NCBI GenBank assembly: GCA_017302035.1
Contig: JAFLEA010000007.1
Coordinates: 1-64,000 of the forward strand
From: Lysobacterales bacterium
GTDB taxonomy: Bacteria > Pseudomonadota > Gammaproteobacteria > Xanthomonadales > Xanthomonadaceae
DNA: 64,000 bases
Direction: 5' to 3'
The translations under genes and the position numbers were made by a program. The notes beneath the pieces are model-generated. The model was not told the DNA's origin. It was given only the letters and a program-made list of their open reading frames with translations, and searched no databases. Of the stretch, positions 22,586 through 30,911 are shown one piece after another. The stretch's first letter is position 1. Each line of letters starts with the position of its first letter.

Positions 22586-24376
22586 TCAGTACACGCGCGG
22601 CTTCGGCGGCACCACGTCGACGTCGCCGCTGAGCGTGTACATGTGGACCGGGCGGAAGTCGAAGCTGCACTGGCCCTTGTCGTCGACCGTGACCAGGGTG
22701 TGCTTGTGCCAGTGGGCGTCGTCGCGCTCGGGGTAGTCCTCGCGGGCGTGGGCGCCGCGGCTCTCGTGGCGCTGCTCGGCCGAGTTGATCGTGGCGACGG
22801 CATTCAAGAGCAGGTTGTGCAGCTCGTAGGTCTCGATCAGGTCCGAGTTCCATACCAGCGAGCGGTCGGAGACCTTCACGTCCTCGAACGAGGCGAAGAT
22901 GTCCTGCATCTTCGCGCAGCCTTCCTGCAGCGACTTCTCGGTGCGGAACACCGCCGCGTCGGCCTGCATGGTCCGCTGCATGCGGTCGCGGATCACCGCC
23001 GTGGGCGTGTCGCCGTCGGCGTTGCGCAGCGTGTCCAGCTGGGTCAGCGCCTTTTCGCAAGCGTCGACCGCCAGCGGCTTGTGCGCACCGCCCGGCTTGA
23101 TCGTTTCGGCGCAGCGGTTGGCCACCGCGCGCCCGAACACCACCAGGTCCAGCAGCGAGTTGGAGCCCAGCCGGTTGGCGCCGTGCACCGACACGCAGGC
23201 GGCCTCGCCGATGGCGTACAGCCCCGGCACCACCGCGTCGTTGTCGTTGCCGACCTTGCGCACCACTTCGCCGTGGTAGTTGGTGGGGATGCCGCCCATG
23301 TTGTAGTGCACGGTCGGGATCACCGGGATCGGCTGCTTGGTCACGTCGACGCCGGCGAAGATGTGGGCGCTTTCGGCGATGCCCGGCAGCTTCTCGTTGA
23401 TCACTTCCGGGCCCAGGTGGGTCAGGTCGAGCAGGATGTGGTCCTTGTGCTCGCCCACGCCGCGGCCCTCGCGGATCTCGATGGTCATCGAGCGCGACAC
23501 CACGTCGCGCGAGGCCAGGTCCTTGTAGTGCGGTGCGTAGCGCTCCATGAAGCGCTCGCCGTTGGCGTTGCGCAGGATGCCGCCTTCGCCGCGCACGCCC
23601 TCGGTGATCAGGCAGCCGGCGCCGTAGATGCCGGTGGGGTGGAACTGCACGAACTCCATGTCCTGCAGCGGCAGGCCGGCGCGCGCGACCAGGCCGCCGC
23701 CGTCGCCGGTGCAGGTGTGGGCGGAGGTGGCGCTGAAGTAGGCCCGGCCGTAGCCGCCGGTGGCCAGGACCACGCCGTGGGCACGGAACAGGTGCAGCGA
23801 ACCCTCCGCCATGTCCAGGGCCAGCACGCCGCGGCAGGCGCCCTCCTCGTCGAAGATCAGGTCCAGGGCGAAGTACTCGACCATGAACCGCGCATCGTGC
23901 GCCAGCGACTGCTGGTACAGGGTGTGCAGCATGGCGTGGCCGGTGCGGTCGGCCGCCGCGCAGGTACGCTGCGCCGGCGGGCCCTCGCCGTAGCGGGTGG
24001 TCATGCCGCCGAACGGGCGCTGGTAGATCTTGCCTTCCTCGGTGCGCGAGAACGGCACGCCGTAGTGTTCGAGTTCGATGATCGCCGGGATCGCCTCGCG
24101 GCACATGTACTCGATGGCGTCCTGGTCGCCCAGCCAGTCGCTACCCTTGATGGTGTCGTAGAAGTGGTAGCGCCAGTCGTCCTCGCCCATGTTGCCCAGC
24201 GCGGCAGAGATGCCGCCCTGGGCGGCCACGGTGTGCGAGCGGGTCGGGAAGACCTTGGTCAGGCACACCGTCTGCAGGCCCTTCTGGGCCAGGCCGAAGG
24301 TGGCGCGCAGGCCGGCGCCGCCGGCGCCGACGACGACCATGTCGTATTTGTGTTCGGTGATCTTGTAGACGGACAT
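22586..24376 (-). CDS. sdhA: Succinate dehydrogenase flavoprotein subunit
   Basis: 596 residues from [17 protein letters not shown], the standard SdhA length. The dinucleotide-binding [12 protein letters not shown], the covalent-FAD region [13 protein letters not shown] and the substrate site with HPTGIYGAG and GPRP-like segments are in their expected order. It oxidises succinate to fumarate. The ORF stays open upstream through sdhD sequence, but the conserved start and the spacing after sdhD (29 bases) fix the ATG at 24376. FAD attachment would need SdhE, encoded downstream. Confidence 0.96.
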   Translation of the reverse strand: MSVYKITEHKYDMVVVGAGGAGLRATFGLAQKGLQTVCLTKVFPTRSHTVAAQGGISAALGNMGEDDWRYHFYDTIKGSDWLGDQDAIEYMCREAIPAIIELEHYGVPFSRTEEGKIYQRPFGGMTTRYGEGPPAQRTCAAADRTGHAMLHTLYQQSLAHDARFMVEYFALDLIFDEEGACRGVLALDMAEGSLHLFRAHGVVLATGGYGRAYFSATSAHTCTGDGGGLVARAGLPLQDMEFVQFHPTGIYGAGCLITEGVRGEGGILRNANGERFMERYAPHYKDLASRDVVSRSMTIEIREGRGVGEHKDHILLDLTHLGPEVINEKLPGIAESAHIFAGVDVTKQPIPVIPTVHYNMGGIPTNYHGEVVRKVGNDNDAVVPGLYAIGEAACVSVHGANRLGSNSLLDLVVFGRAVANRCAETIKPGGAHKPLAVDACEKALTQLDTLRNADGDTPTAVIRDRMQRTMQADAAVFRTEKSLQEGCAKMQDIFASFEDVKVSDRSLVWNSDLIETYELHNLLLNAVATINSAEQRHESRGAHAREDYPERDDAHWHKHTLVTVDDKGQCSFDFRPVHMYTLSGDVDVVPPKPRVY

Positions 24377-24405
24377 GCGGGATCGATTCCTTGTGCGCGC
24401 GGCGG

Positions 24406-24798
24406 TCAGCCGGCCAGCGCGATGCGGGCGACGGCGAAGAGGCTGACCAGTGCGCCCAGCACCGCGACGAACTTCACGCCGGTCTGCAGGACCAGCGCGA
24501 GCAGCGAATGGTGGATGTAGTCCTCCAGCACGACCTGCAGGCCGAGCTGGGCATGCCAGAACATCACGGCCAGGAAGCCGACCAGCAGGATCGCGTTCCA
24601 CGGCCGGGACACGGCGTAGACCGCACCGGCATAGTCGCTGCCGACCAGGCCGATCACGAACCACACGAACCACAGGCCCAGCAGGACCAGGGCGGTGGCG
24701 GTCAGGCGCTGGTGGATGAAGTGCTCGGTGCCGGTCTTGGCCGAGCCCCAGCCGCGCACGTTCTTCAGCGGGGTGCGGAACCTGTCGTTCGCGCTCAT
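24406..24798 (-). CDS. sdhD: Succinate dehydrogenase membrane anchor subunit
   Basis: 130 residues with three membrane helices (about residues 33-53, 63-85, 103-125). The [17 protein letters not shown] start of helix 1 and the haem-side segment [17 protein letters not shown], with candidate haem b His and quinone-site Asp/Tyr, are typical of SdhD. Its ATG overlaps the sdhC stop (ATGA), giving translational coupling. Together with SdhC it binds haem b and ubiquinone. Confidence 0.92.
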   Translation of the reverse strand: MSANDRFRTPLKNVRGWGSAKTGTEHFIHQRLTATALVLLGLWFVWFVIGLVGSDYAGAVYAVSRPWNAILLVGFLAVMFWHAQLGLQVVLEDYIHHSLLALVLQTGVKFVAVLGALVSLFAVARIALAG

Positions 24799-25187
24799 GC
24801 GGCACCTCCGTTCATCGCGCAAGCCCAGATCAGGGCGGTAAGCACCAGGCTGCCGACCACCGACAGCCAGCTGCTGCGGATGAAGGCCGGGATGCTGTAG
24901 CCGATCGCGAAGTCCTGGACCACGTGGCGGATGCCGTTGCACAGGTGGTAGGCGAAGCACCAGCTCCAGCCGAACAGGAACACCTTGCCGTACCAGGCTC
25001 CGGCATGGCCGCTGAAGCAGGCCCAGGCCTCGGGCCCGAGCATCAGCGCCAGCAGGCCGGCGGCGATGAGCAGCGCGCCGGCGGCAAGCACGACGCCGGT
25101 GGCGCGGTGCAGGATCGAGGTCACCATCTGGATCTGCCAGCGGTACACCTGCAGATGCGGCGACAAGGGACGGGGGCGAGGGCTCAT
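24795..25187 (-). CDS. sdhC: Succinate dehydrogenase cytochrome b556 subunit
   Basis: 130 residues beginning [18 protein letters not shown], the classic SdhC opening. The HRATGVVL segment of helix 1, which includes the Ser/Arg quinone-site region, is present. Helix 2 has [14 protein letters not shown], carrying the haem b axial His. The in-frame codons upstream would add a poorly conserved leader, so I placed the start at 25187. It is the first structural sdh subunit; a 57-residue assembly-factor gene ends 55 bases upstream. Confidence 0.93.
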   Translation of the reverse strand: MSPRPRPLSPHLQVYRWQIQMVTSILHRATGVVLAAGALLIAAGLLALMLGPEAWACFSGHAGAWYGKVFLFGWSWCFAYHLCNGIRHVVQDFAIGYSIPAFIRSSWLSVVGSLVLTALIWACAMNGGAA

Positions 25188-25242
25188 GCGCTGGATCGTC
25201 TCGGCTGTGCGGCCGCCGGGCCGCGTGGCTGGTGGCGCGGCA

Positions 25243-25416
25243 TCAGAAATCGATGCAGCGGCCGTTCTTTTCCCAGTCCCCATAGCGGGTCGGCTCCGGC
25301 CCGGGGCGGCCGTCGATTTCGCGCGCGGCCGCCGGTGCGGCCTCGCCTGCGGACGGCCGGGTGCCGTCGGCCGGCAACGCAGCCGGCTCGGGAACCTGGG
25401 GGCTTTGACCTATCAT
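25243..25416 (-). CDS. Succinate dehydrogenase assembly factor 4-like protein (DUF1674)
   Basis: 57 residues from the ATG at 25416, which has AGGAG a few bases upstream. The C-terminal GPEPTRYGDWEKNGRCIDF is the diagnostic DUF1674/SDHAF4 signature; the N-terminal 35 residues are Pro/Ala-rich and probably disordered. SDHAF4 helps flavinylated SdhA assemble with SdhB in mitochondria. Here the gene stands at the head of sdhCDAB on the same strand, which is strong context for the same role. It is short enough to be missed by many gene callers. Confidence 0.88.
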   Translation of the reverse strand: MIGQSPQVPEPAALPADGTRPSAGEAAPAAAREIDGRPGPEPTRYGDWEKNGRCIDF

Positions 25417-25436
25417 GGGACTCCTTGCAACGCACA

Positions 25437-25466
25437 ATTTTAAGTCCCCGTTCACGTGCCTGACAA
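25437..25466 (-). promoter_or_regulatory. Candidate promoter of the sdh block
   Basis: On minus, TTGTCA (25466-25461), 18 bases, TAAAAT (25442-25437) resembles a sigma70 promoter. It starts transcription just before the SDHAF4-like gene and overlaps the first codons of divergent ygfZ. The divergent start codons are only 39 bases apart. Confidence 0.5.
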
Positions 25467-26334
25467 CTCGCCTTTCGTATCTCCCTTGATTCGACAGGGA
25501 TTCTTCGCCCTGGAGGAGCATGCCGTGCTGGACCTGGAGGGACCGGACGCGGTCGCCTTCGCCCAGGCCCAGTTCGCCAACGACGTCGCCGCGCTGGCCG
25601 CCGGACACTGGCAGTGGAATGCCTGGCTCAATCCGAAGGGACGCACGATCGCGGTATTCGCGCTGCTGCGGACCGGCGCGGAATCGCTGCGGCTGCTGCT
25701 GCCGGACTTCGATGCGGCCGAACTGGGCGACACGCTGCGCAGGTTCGTGTTCCGGCGCAAGCTGGCGATCTTGCCGCGGCCGGACCTGGGCGCAGCCGGC
25801 GCGTTCGCCGCACCGGCGGCCGCGCGGGGCGCGGCACTGGCCGGCGAGCAGGACGCGGCGTTGGAACTGGACTTCGGCGCGCCCGGCCTGCCCCGCACCT
25901 TGCGCCTGTCCCCCGCCCCGGCGCCGGCCGACGCGGCCGCCCGCGAAGCCTGGGCGATGGCCGACCTGCGCCTGGGCCTGCCGCGGCTGCCTGCGCCGCA
26001 GCGCGAACAATGGACCCCGCAACAACTGGGATTGAAGCGGCTGGCCGCCTTCAGCGTGAAGAAGGGCTGCTACCCCGGCCAGGAAATCGTCGCCCGCACC
26101 CACTTCCTGGGCAAGGCCAAGCGCGCGGCGACCCTGTTGCGGGTGGCCGATGCGGTGCCGCCAGGCGCCGCGGTCGTCCAGGAGGGCCACGCCATCGGCA
26201 ACGTCGCCAGCGCGGCAGGCCACGCGCCGCGGCTGGCCCTGGCCGTGCTGGCGCTGGAGCGCGACGCGGCGCCGCTGCAGGCAGGCGGCGCGGAGGCGGT
26301 GCCGGAACCGTTCGTGGACGGCCTGGCGCGCTGA
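25456..26334 (+). CDS. ygfZ: YgfZ/GcvT-like folate-binding Fe-S cluster maintenance protein
   Basis: 292 residues. The family signature KKGCYPGQEIVAR, with its single conserved Cys, is in the C-terminal part, and the N-terminal half has the GcvT-like fold (NDVAAL, WLNPKGRTI). YgfZ binds tetrahydrofolate and supports repair or assembly of Fe-S enzymes such as MiaB and succinate dehydrogenase in the cytoplasm. It is divergent from the sdh block, sharing a very short intergenic region, which fits a role in the health of Fe-S enzymes including SdhB. The start is a GTG. Confidence 0.9.
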   Translation: MPDNSPFVSPLIRQGFFALEEHAVLDLEGPDAVAFAQAQFANDVAALAAGHWQWNAWLNPKGRTIAVFALLRTGAESLRLLLPDFDAAELGDTLRRFVFRRKLAILPRPDLGAAGAFAAPAAARGAALAGEQDAALELDFGAPGLPRTLRLSPAPAPADAAAREAWAMADLRLGLPRLPAPQREQWTPQQLGLKRLAAFSVKKGCYPGQEIVARTHFLGKAKRAATLLRVADAVPPGAAVVQEGHAIGNVASAAGHAPRLALAVLALERDAAPLQAGGAEAVPEPFVDGLAR

Positions 26335-26340
26335 CCTGGC

Positions 26341-27420
26341 TCAGGCCGCCAGGCGCACGCCGTCCGCGGGATCGAAGAAATGCAGGTGCGCCGGGTCGGC
26401 GCGCAGGCGCAACTGGGCGCCGGGTTCGGGCAAGGCGGCCGGGGGCAGCCGCGAGACCAGTGCGCGGCCACCGAAGTCCAGGTGCAGGAACGCCTCGCTG
26501 CCGACCGGCTCGACCACGTCCACCCGCGCCTGCAGGCCCTCCTCCGCGGCCGGCAGCAGGTGTTCCGGGCGCACGCCCAGCGCCACCCGCCGGCCCAGCC
26601 AGGATGCAGGCACGTCCGCCCCGGGCAGCGGCACGTCGCCCTGCCCGTCCAGCACCAGGCGCAGGCCGTCGGCTGCGCGCAGTTCCCCTTCCAGCACGTT
26701 CATCGCCGGGCTGCCGAGGAAGCCGGCCACGAACAGGTTGGCCGGGCGCTCGTACAGCGCCATCGGCGTGTCGATCTGCTGGATCCTGCCGCCATCGAGC
26801 ACCACGATGCGCTGGCCCAGGGTCATCGCCTCGACCTGGTCGTGGGTGACGTAGACCATGGTCGCGCCCAGGCGCTGGTGCAGCCGGGCGATCTCGGTGC
26901 GGGTCGTGTGGCGCAGCTTGGCGTCCAGGTTGGACAGCGGCTCGTCCAGCAGGAACACCGCCGGTTCGCGCACCAGCGCCCGGCCCAGGGCGACCCGCTG
27001 GCGCTGGCCGCCGGACAACTCGCGCGGGCGCTTGCCCAGCATCGCCTGCAGGCCCAGCATCTCCGCCGCCTCGGCCACCCGCCGCCCGGCCTCCGCGCGC
27101 GGCGTCCCCCGCAGCTTCAGGCCGAAGGCCAGGTTCTCGGCCACGGTCATGTGCGGGTACAGGGCATAGCTCTGGAACACCATGGCGATGTCGCGGTCCT
27201 TGGGTGCGACGTCGTTGACCGCCCGGCCGCCGATCCGCAAGGTGCCGGAGGTGATGTCCTCCAGCCCGGCGATCATCCGCAACAGGGTCGACTTGCCGCA
27301 GCCGGACGGGCCGACCAGCACCATCAGTTCGCCATCGGCGATGTCGAAGGTTGCGCCATGCACGGCCACCTGGCCGTTGTCATAGACCTTGCGCACCTGG
27401 TCCAGCTGCAAGCCTGCCAT
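26341..27420 (-). CDS. Sugar ABC transporter ATP-binding protein (MalK/UgpC/MsmK type)
   Basis: 359 residues. The ABC domain has Walker A GPSGCGKST, signature LSGGQRQR, Walker B VFLLDEPLSNLDAKLR and the H-loop VTHDQVEA. A C-terminal TOBE/regulatory region from about residue 240 contains RPEHLLP and ends HLHFFDPADGVRLA. Such ATPases serve CUT1 carbohydrate importers and often several at once. No binding protein or permease adjoins it, but a CUT1 pair of permeases and a binding lipoprotein lacking their own ATPase lie at 37-40 kb. I infer that this is their energiser. Confidence 0.9.
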   Translation of the reverse strand: MAGLQLDQVRKVYDNGQVAVHGATFDIADGELMVLVGPSGCGKSTLLRMIAGLEDITSGTLRIGGRAVNDVAPKDRDIAMVFQSYALYPHMTVAENLAFGLKLRGTPRAEAGRRVAEAAEMLGLQAMLGKRPRELSGGQRQRVALGRALVREPAVFLLDEPLSNLDAKLRHTTRTEIARLHQRLGATMVYVTHDQVEAMTLGQRIVVLDGGRIQQIDTPMALYERPANLFVAGFLGSPAMNVLEGELRAADGLRLVLDGQGDVPLPGADVPASWLGRRVALGVRPEHLLPAAEEGLQARVDVVEPVGSEAFLHLDFGGRALVSRLPPAALPEPGAQLRLRADPAHLHFFDPADGVRLAA

Positions 27421-27614
27421 CGGGCCTCCGGAAACGGGAATACGTATGCAGCCGCACCGCAACGGATGGAACTGCCGCGGCCGCGCCCCGATCATGTCAT
27501 GCACCGGGCGCCATGGCGAACTTCCCCGCTTCCCGCGCACTGGACAAGACGCTCGCCGGACGGTGATATTCAGGACGTCCGGACCCACGCCACACCCCAC
27601 GGAACCCACCTCGG

Positions 27615-29057
27615 ATGCACGACACCCTGCTGCTGTTCGGCGCCACCGGCGACCTGGCGCAACGCTACCTGTTCCCGTCGCTGCTGCGCCTGCAGGGCGA
27701 CGGCCTGCTGCCGGCCGACTTCCGGGTGCGCGGGCTGTCGCTGTCGGCGCACGACAGCGAGGCGTTCCGCGGGATCCTGCGCGAGCGCTTCGCCCACCTG
27801 AGCCACCATACCCCTGCCCCGGAGCAGGTCGAGGAATTCCTGGCGCGGGTGGATTACCGCTCGGTGGACCTGCGCTCGCCCGAGTCGGTGGCCGAGTCGG
27901 TGGCCGACCTGGTCGGGCGCCGCTGCGTGAGCTACCTGTCGATCCCGCCGGGCCTGTACATCAGCACCTGCCAGGGCCTGGCCCAGGCAGGCGCGTTCGC
28001 CGCGCCCAACCGGCTGATGCTGGAGAAGCCCATCGGCCACGACCTGGCCTCGGCGCGCGAGATCAACGCGTCCATCGGCGGCCTGATCGACGAGGACCGG
28101 ATCTTCCGCATCGACCATTACCTGGGCAAGGCGGCAGTGCAGAACCTGCTGGCGCTGCGCTTCGGCAACACCCTGCTCGAAGCGGTGTGGAACCGCACCT
28201 ACATCGACTCGGTCAACATTCTGGTCTCCGAGACCGAGGGCGTGGACGGGCGCAACGCCTACTACGCCCGCTCCGGCGCGTTGCGCGACATGGTCCAGAG
28301 CCACATCCTGCAATTGCTGTGCCTGGTGGCGATGGAGCCTCCGGCCTCGCTGGCCGCCGACCGCATCCGCGACGAGAAGGTCAAGGTGCTGCGCGCGCTG
28401 CGCCCGTTCGGCGCCGCCGAGGCGCAACGCCACAGCGTGCGCGGCCGCTACATCGCCGGCATCATCGACGGCCAGCCGGTGCAGGCCTACGCCGCGCCCG
28501 AAGGCAGCGAGGTGGAAACCTTCGTCGCGGCGACCGCGCACATCGACAACTGGCGCTGGGCCGGAGTGCCGTTCCACCTGGTCACCGGCAAGCGCATGGC
28601 CGAACGCTCCACCGTGGTGACGGTGACGCTCAAGCCGGTCACCCACTGGCTGTTCGAGCGTCCCGACGGCGCCCATGCCGCGCCCAACCGGCTGACCTTC
28701 CGCCTGCAGCCGCAGGAAGACATCGAGCTGGGCCTGATGAGCAGCCTGGCCGGCCCGGAATGGGGCACCCTGGAACTGCACCCGCTGGAGCTGGAACTGT
28801 CCTCGCAGACCGGGCACAACCGCCGCATCGCCTACGAACGCCTGTTCCTGGACGCGCTGCACGGCAGCCACGCACTGTTCGTGCGCAACGACGAGGTCGA
28901 GGCGGCCTGGGCCTGGACCGACAGCGTGGTCGCGGGCTGGGAACGCGGCGACGTGCCGCTGGAGTACTACCCTGCCGGCACCTGGGGACCGCGCGAGGCC
29001 GCGCCCTACCTGCCGGCGCAGTTCGACGCGGTCGGCCGCCCGCCGCGCAGGAGCTGA
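27615..29057 (+). CDS. zwf: Glucose-6-phosphate 1-dehydrogenase
   Basis: 480 residues. The N-terminal nucleotide-binding FGATGDLAQRYLFPSLL and the catalytic site RIDHYLGK (H168) are clear. It oxidises glucose-6-phosphate to 6-phosphogluconolactone with NADP or NAD, the entry to the Entner-Doudoroff and pentose phosphate routes. It leads a run with glk and pgl, 2 bases and then a 4-base overlap apart, followed by edd and eda. The divergent gap to the ABC ATPase (194 bases) should hold its promoter; I saw no convincing HexR-like palindrome there. Confidence 0.95.
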   Translation: MHDTLLLFGATGDLAQRYLFPSLLRLQGDGLLPADFRVRGLSLSAHDSEAFRGILRERFAHLSHHTPAPEQVEEFLARVDYRSVDLRSPESVAESVADLVGRRCVSYLSIPPGLYISTCQGLAQAGAFAAPNRLMLEKPIGHDLASAREINASIGGLIDEDRIFRIDHYLGKAAVQNLLALRFGNTLLEAVWNRTYIDSVNILVSETEGVDGRNAYYARSGALRDMVQSHILQLLCLVAMEPPASLAADRIRDEKVKVLRALRPFGAAEAQRHSVRGRYIAGIIDGQPVQAYAAPEGSEVETFVAATAHIDNWRWAGVPFHLVTGKRMAERSTVVTVTLKPVTHWLFERPDGAHAAPNRLTFRLQPQEDIELGLMSSLAGPEWGTLELHPLELELSSQTGHNRRIAYERLFLDALHGSHALFVRNDEVEAAWAWTDSVVAGWERGDVPLEYYPAGTWGPREAAPYLPAQFDAVGRPPRRS

Positions 29058-29059
29058 AG

Positions 29060-30049
29060 ATGACCGACGCGCTGCTGATCGCGGACATCGGCGGGACCAA
29101 CGCCCGCTTCGCCCTGGCCGACCCGCGGGCGGCGACCCCGTTGCTGGACGCGAGCGTGCGCGAGTTCGCGGTGGCCGACTTCCCCTCGCTGGCCGACGCC
29201 GCGCGCCACTACCTGGAGCAGGCCGGCACCCAGGCCGACCGCGGCGTGTTCGCGGTGGCCGGGCGGGTCGACGGCGACGAGGCGCGGATCACCAACCATC
29301 CGTGGGTGATCTCGCGCAGCCGCACCCGCGACATGCTCGGCTTCCGTGACGTGCACCTGCTCAACGACTTCGCCGCGCAGGCGATGGCGATCAGCCTGTA
29401 CCGGCCGCAGGACGTGGTCAGGATCGGCGGCGTCGACTGGACCCCGGCCCCGGCGCACGAGCCGCGCACCTATGCCGTGATCGGCCCGGGCACCGGCCTG
29501 GGCGTGGGCGGGCTGGTGGTCCGCGACGGCCGTTGCTACCCGCTGGAAACCGAGGGCGGCCACGTCAGCTTCCCGCCGGGCACGCCCGAGGAGATCCGGA
29601 TCCTGGAGATCCTCTCGGCCCAGTTCGGCCGGGTCTCCAACGAGCGCCTGGTGTGCGGCCCGGGGCTGGTCAACATCCACCGCGCGCTGTGCGAGATCGC
29701 CGGGGCGGACCCGGGCCTGCCCGAGCCGAAGGACATCACCGCCCGCGCCGCGCAGGGCGATCCGCTGGGCATGCGCGCGGTGGACGTGTTCTGCGCGGTA
29801 TTCGGCGCCATCGCCGGCGACCTGGTGCTGACCCTGGGGGCCTGGGACGGCGTGTTCCTCACCGGCGGACTGGTGCCGCGGATGCTCGACCCGCTGCTCC
29901 ATTCCGGCTTCCGCCAGCGCTTCGAATACAAGGGCAGGTTCTCGCCGAACATGGCCAGGGTACCGACCCTGGCGGTGGTGCATCCGCATGCCGGCCTGCT
30001 CGGCGCGGCCGCCTATGCGGTGGACCTGCTGCGCCCGGAGCGGGCATGA
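29060..30049 (+). CDS. glk: Glucokinase
   Basis: 329 residues of the bacterial glucokinase group (Pfam Glucokinase). The phosphate-binding loop IADIGGTNARFAL, the catalytic Asp in HLLNDFAAQ, and GPGTGLGVGGLV plus LETEGGHVSF are in order. It phosphorylates glucose to glucose-6-phosphate using ATP in the cytoplasm, supplying Zwf, whose gene ends 2 bases upstream. It overlaps pgl by ATGA. In this setting it would feed glucose released by the neighbouring glucan locus into the Entner-Doudoroff pathway. Confidence 0.95.
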   Translation: MTDALLIADIGGTNARFALADPRAATPLLDASVREFAVADFPSLADAARHYLEQAGTQADRGVFAVAGRVDGDEARITNHPWVISRSRTRDMLGFRDVHLLNDFAAQAMAISLYRPQDVVRIGGVDWTPAPAHEPRTYAVIGPGTGLGVGGLVVRDGRCYPLETEGGHVSFPPGTPEEIRILEILSAQFGRVSNERLVCGPGLVNIHRALCEIAGADPGLPEPKDITARAAQGDPLGMRAVDVFCAVFGAIAGDLVLTLGAWDGVFLTGGLVPRMLDPLLHSGFRQRFEYKGRFSPNMARVPTLAVVHPHAGLLGAAAYAVDLLRPERA

Positions 30050-30759
30050 ACGACGACCCGCGCGTGCAATGGTTCTCGCATGACGATCCGGAGGACTGGA
30101 TCCATGCGGCCGCGGCGGACATGGAGCGCTGCCTGGCCGCCGAACTGGCCGCGCACGGCCACGCCCGCATGCTGCTTTCGGGCGGCACCACCCCGGCGCC
30201 GGTCTATGCACAGCTGGCGGTGGCGCCGCTGGACTGGAACCGGGTCACCGTCGGCCTGGTCGACGAACGCTGGCTGTCGCCGCGCGACAGCGCCAGCAAT
30301 GCGCGCCTGGTGCGCGAGCACCTGCTCGATCGCGCCGACGTCGGCCGCTTCGAGCCGCTGGTGCGCGAAGGCCTGTCCCTGGCCGAATCGGTGCATGCCG
30401 CGAACCTGGAAGCCCGGCACGCACCCGAAGCCTGCCTGGCGATCCTGGGCATGGGCAACGACGGCCACACCGCCTCGCTGTTTCCAGGCGCAGAAGGGCT
30501 GGAACGGGTGCTGGCCTGCACCCAGCCCTATGCGGCGCTGGACGCCACCGGCTGCCCGGTCGCCGGCGACTGGCCGCTGCGCATCACCCTGACGCCCGCC
30601 GGCCTGGCCAAGACCCGCCAGCGCCTGCTGCTGCTGCGCGGCAAGGCCAAGCGCGAGGTATTCGCCCGCGCCCTGGAAGCAGACGACCTGCTGGAACTGC
30701 CGATCCGTGCCGCGATCGGGACCGGCACGGTGCCGCTCAGGGTCCACTGGTGTGCATGA
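30046..30759 (+). CDS. pgl: 6-phosphogluconolactonase
   Basis: 237 residues of the DevB/SOL type: LLSGGTTPAPVY, VGLVDERWL and ILGMGNDGHTASLFPG are the three conserved blocks. It hydrolyses 6-phosphogluconolactone to 6-phosphogluconate, between Zwf and Edd. Its start overlaps the glk stop by four bases. The stop is followed by a 150-base gap with strong inverted repeats before edd. Confidence 0.94.
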   Translation: MNDDPRVQWFSHDDPEDWIHAAAADMERCLAAELAAHGHARMLLSGGTTPAPVYAQLAVAPLDWNRVTVGLVDERWLSPRDSASNARLVREHLLDRADVGRFEPLVREGLSLAESVHAANLEARHAPEACLAILGMGNDGHTASLFPGAEGLERVLACTQPYAALDATGCPVAGDWPLRITLTPAGLAKTRQRLLLLRGKAKREVFARALEADDLLELPIRAAIGTGTVPLRVHWCA

Positions 30760-30797
30760 ATGCGAGAATTCAACGCCGGTCCCTCGCAAACGTCGTC

Positions 30798-30847
30798 TTG
30801 ACGCGACTCCCCCGCAAGCACCCGCGCATCCATGTGCGGGGCGTCAA
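30798..30847 (+). repeat. Nested inverted repeat in the pgl-edd gap
   Basis: Outer arms TTGACGC (30798-30804) and GCGTCAA (30841-30847) pair perfectly. Inside them CCCCGCA pairs with TGCGGGG, partly sharing the right outer arm. The whole could fold as a long hairpin or act as a binding site before edd. Confidence 0.45.
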
Positions 30848-30853
30848 TGAAAA

Positions 30854-30880
30854 GCCCGGCACTGCTTGATCCTGCCGGGC
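30854..30880 (+). terminator. Hairpin between pgl and edd
   Basis: An 8-bp stem GCCCGGCA/TGCCGGGC with an 11-base loop is preceded by AAAA and followed by ATTCCCCTCCTTCC. It is a weak intrinsic terminator or attenuator, since the downstream tract is pyrimidine-rich but poor in T. It lies 31 bases before the edd start. Confidence 0.5.
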
Positions 30881-30911
30881 ATTCCCCTCCTTCCCTCATA
30901 GCCCCACGCCA

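Noticed and set aside
27421..27614. HexR operator controlling zwf
   Set aside because: No TGTAnT-N4-5-AnTACA-like palindrome is present. The ATACGTAT at about 27440 is too short to support a claim.
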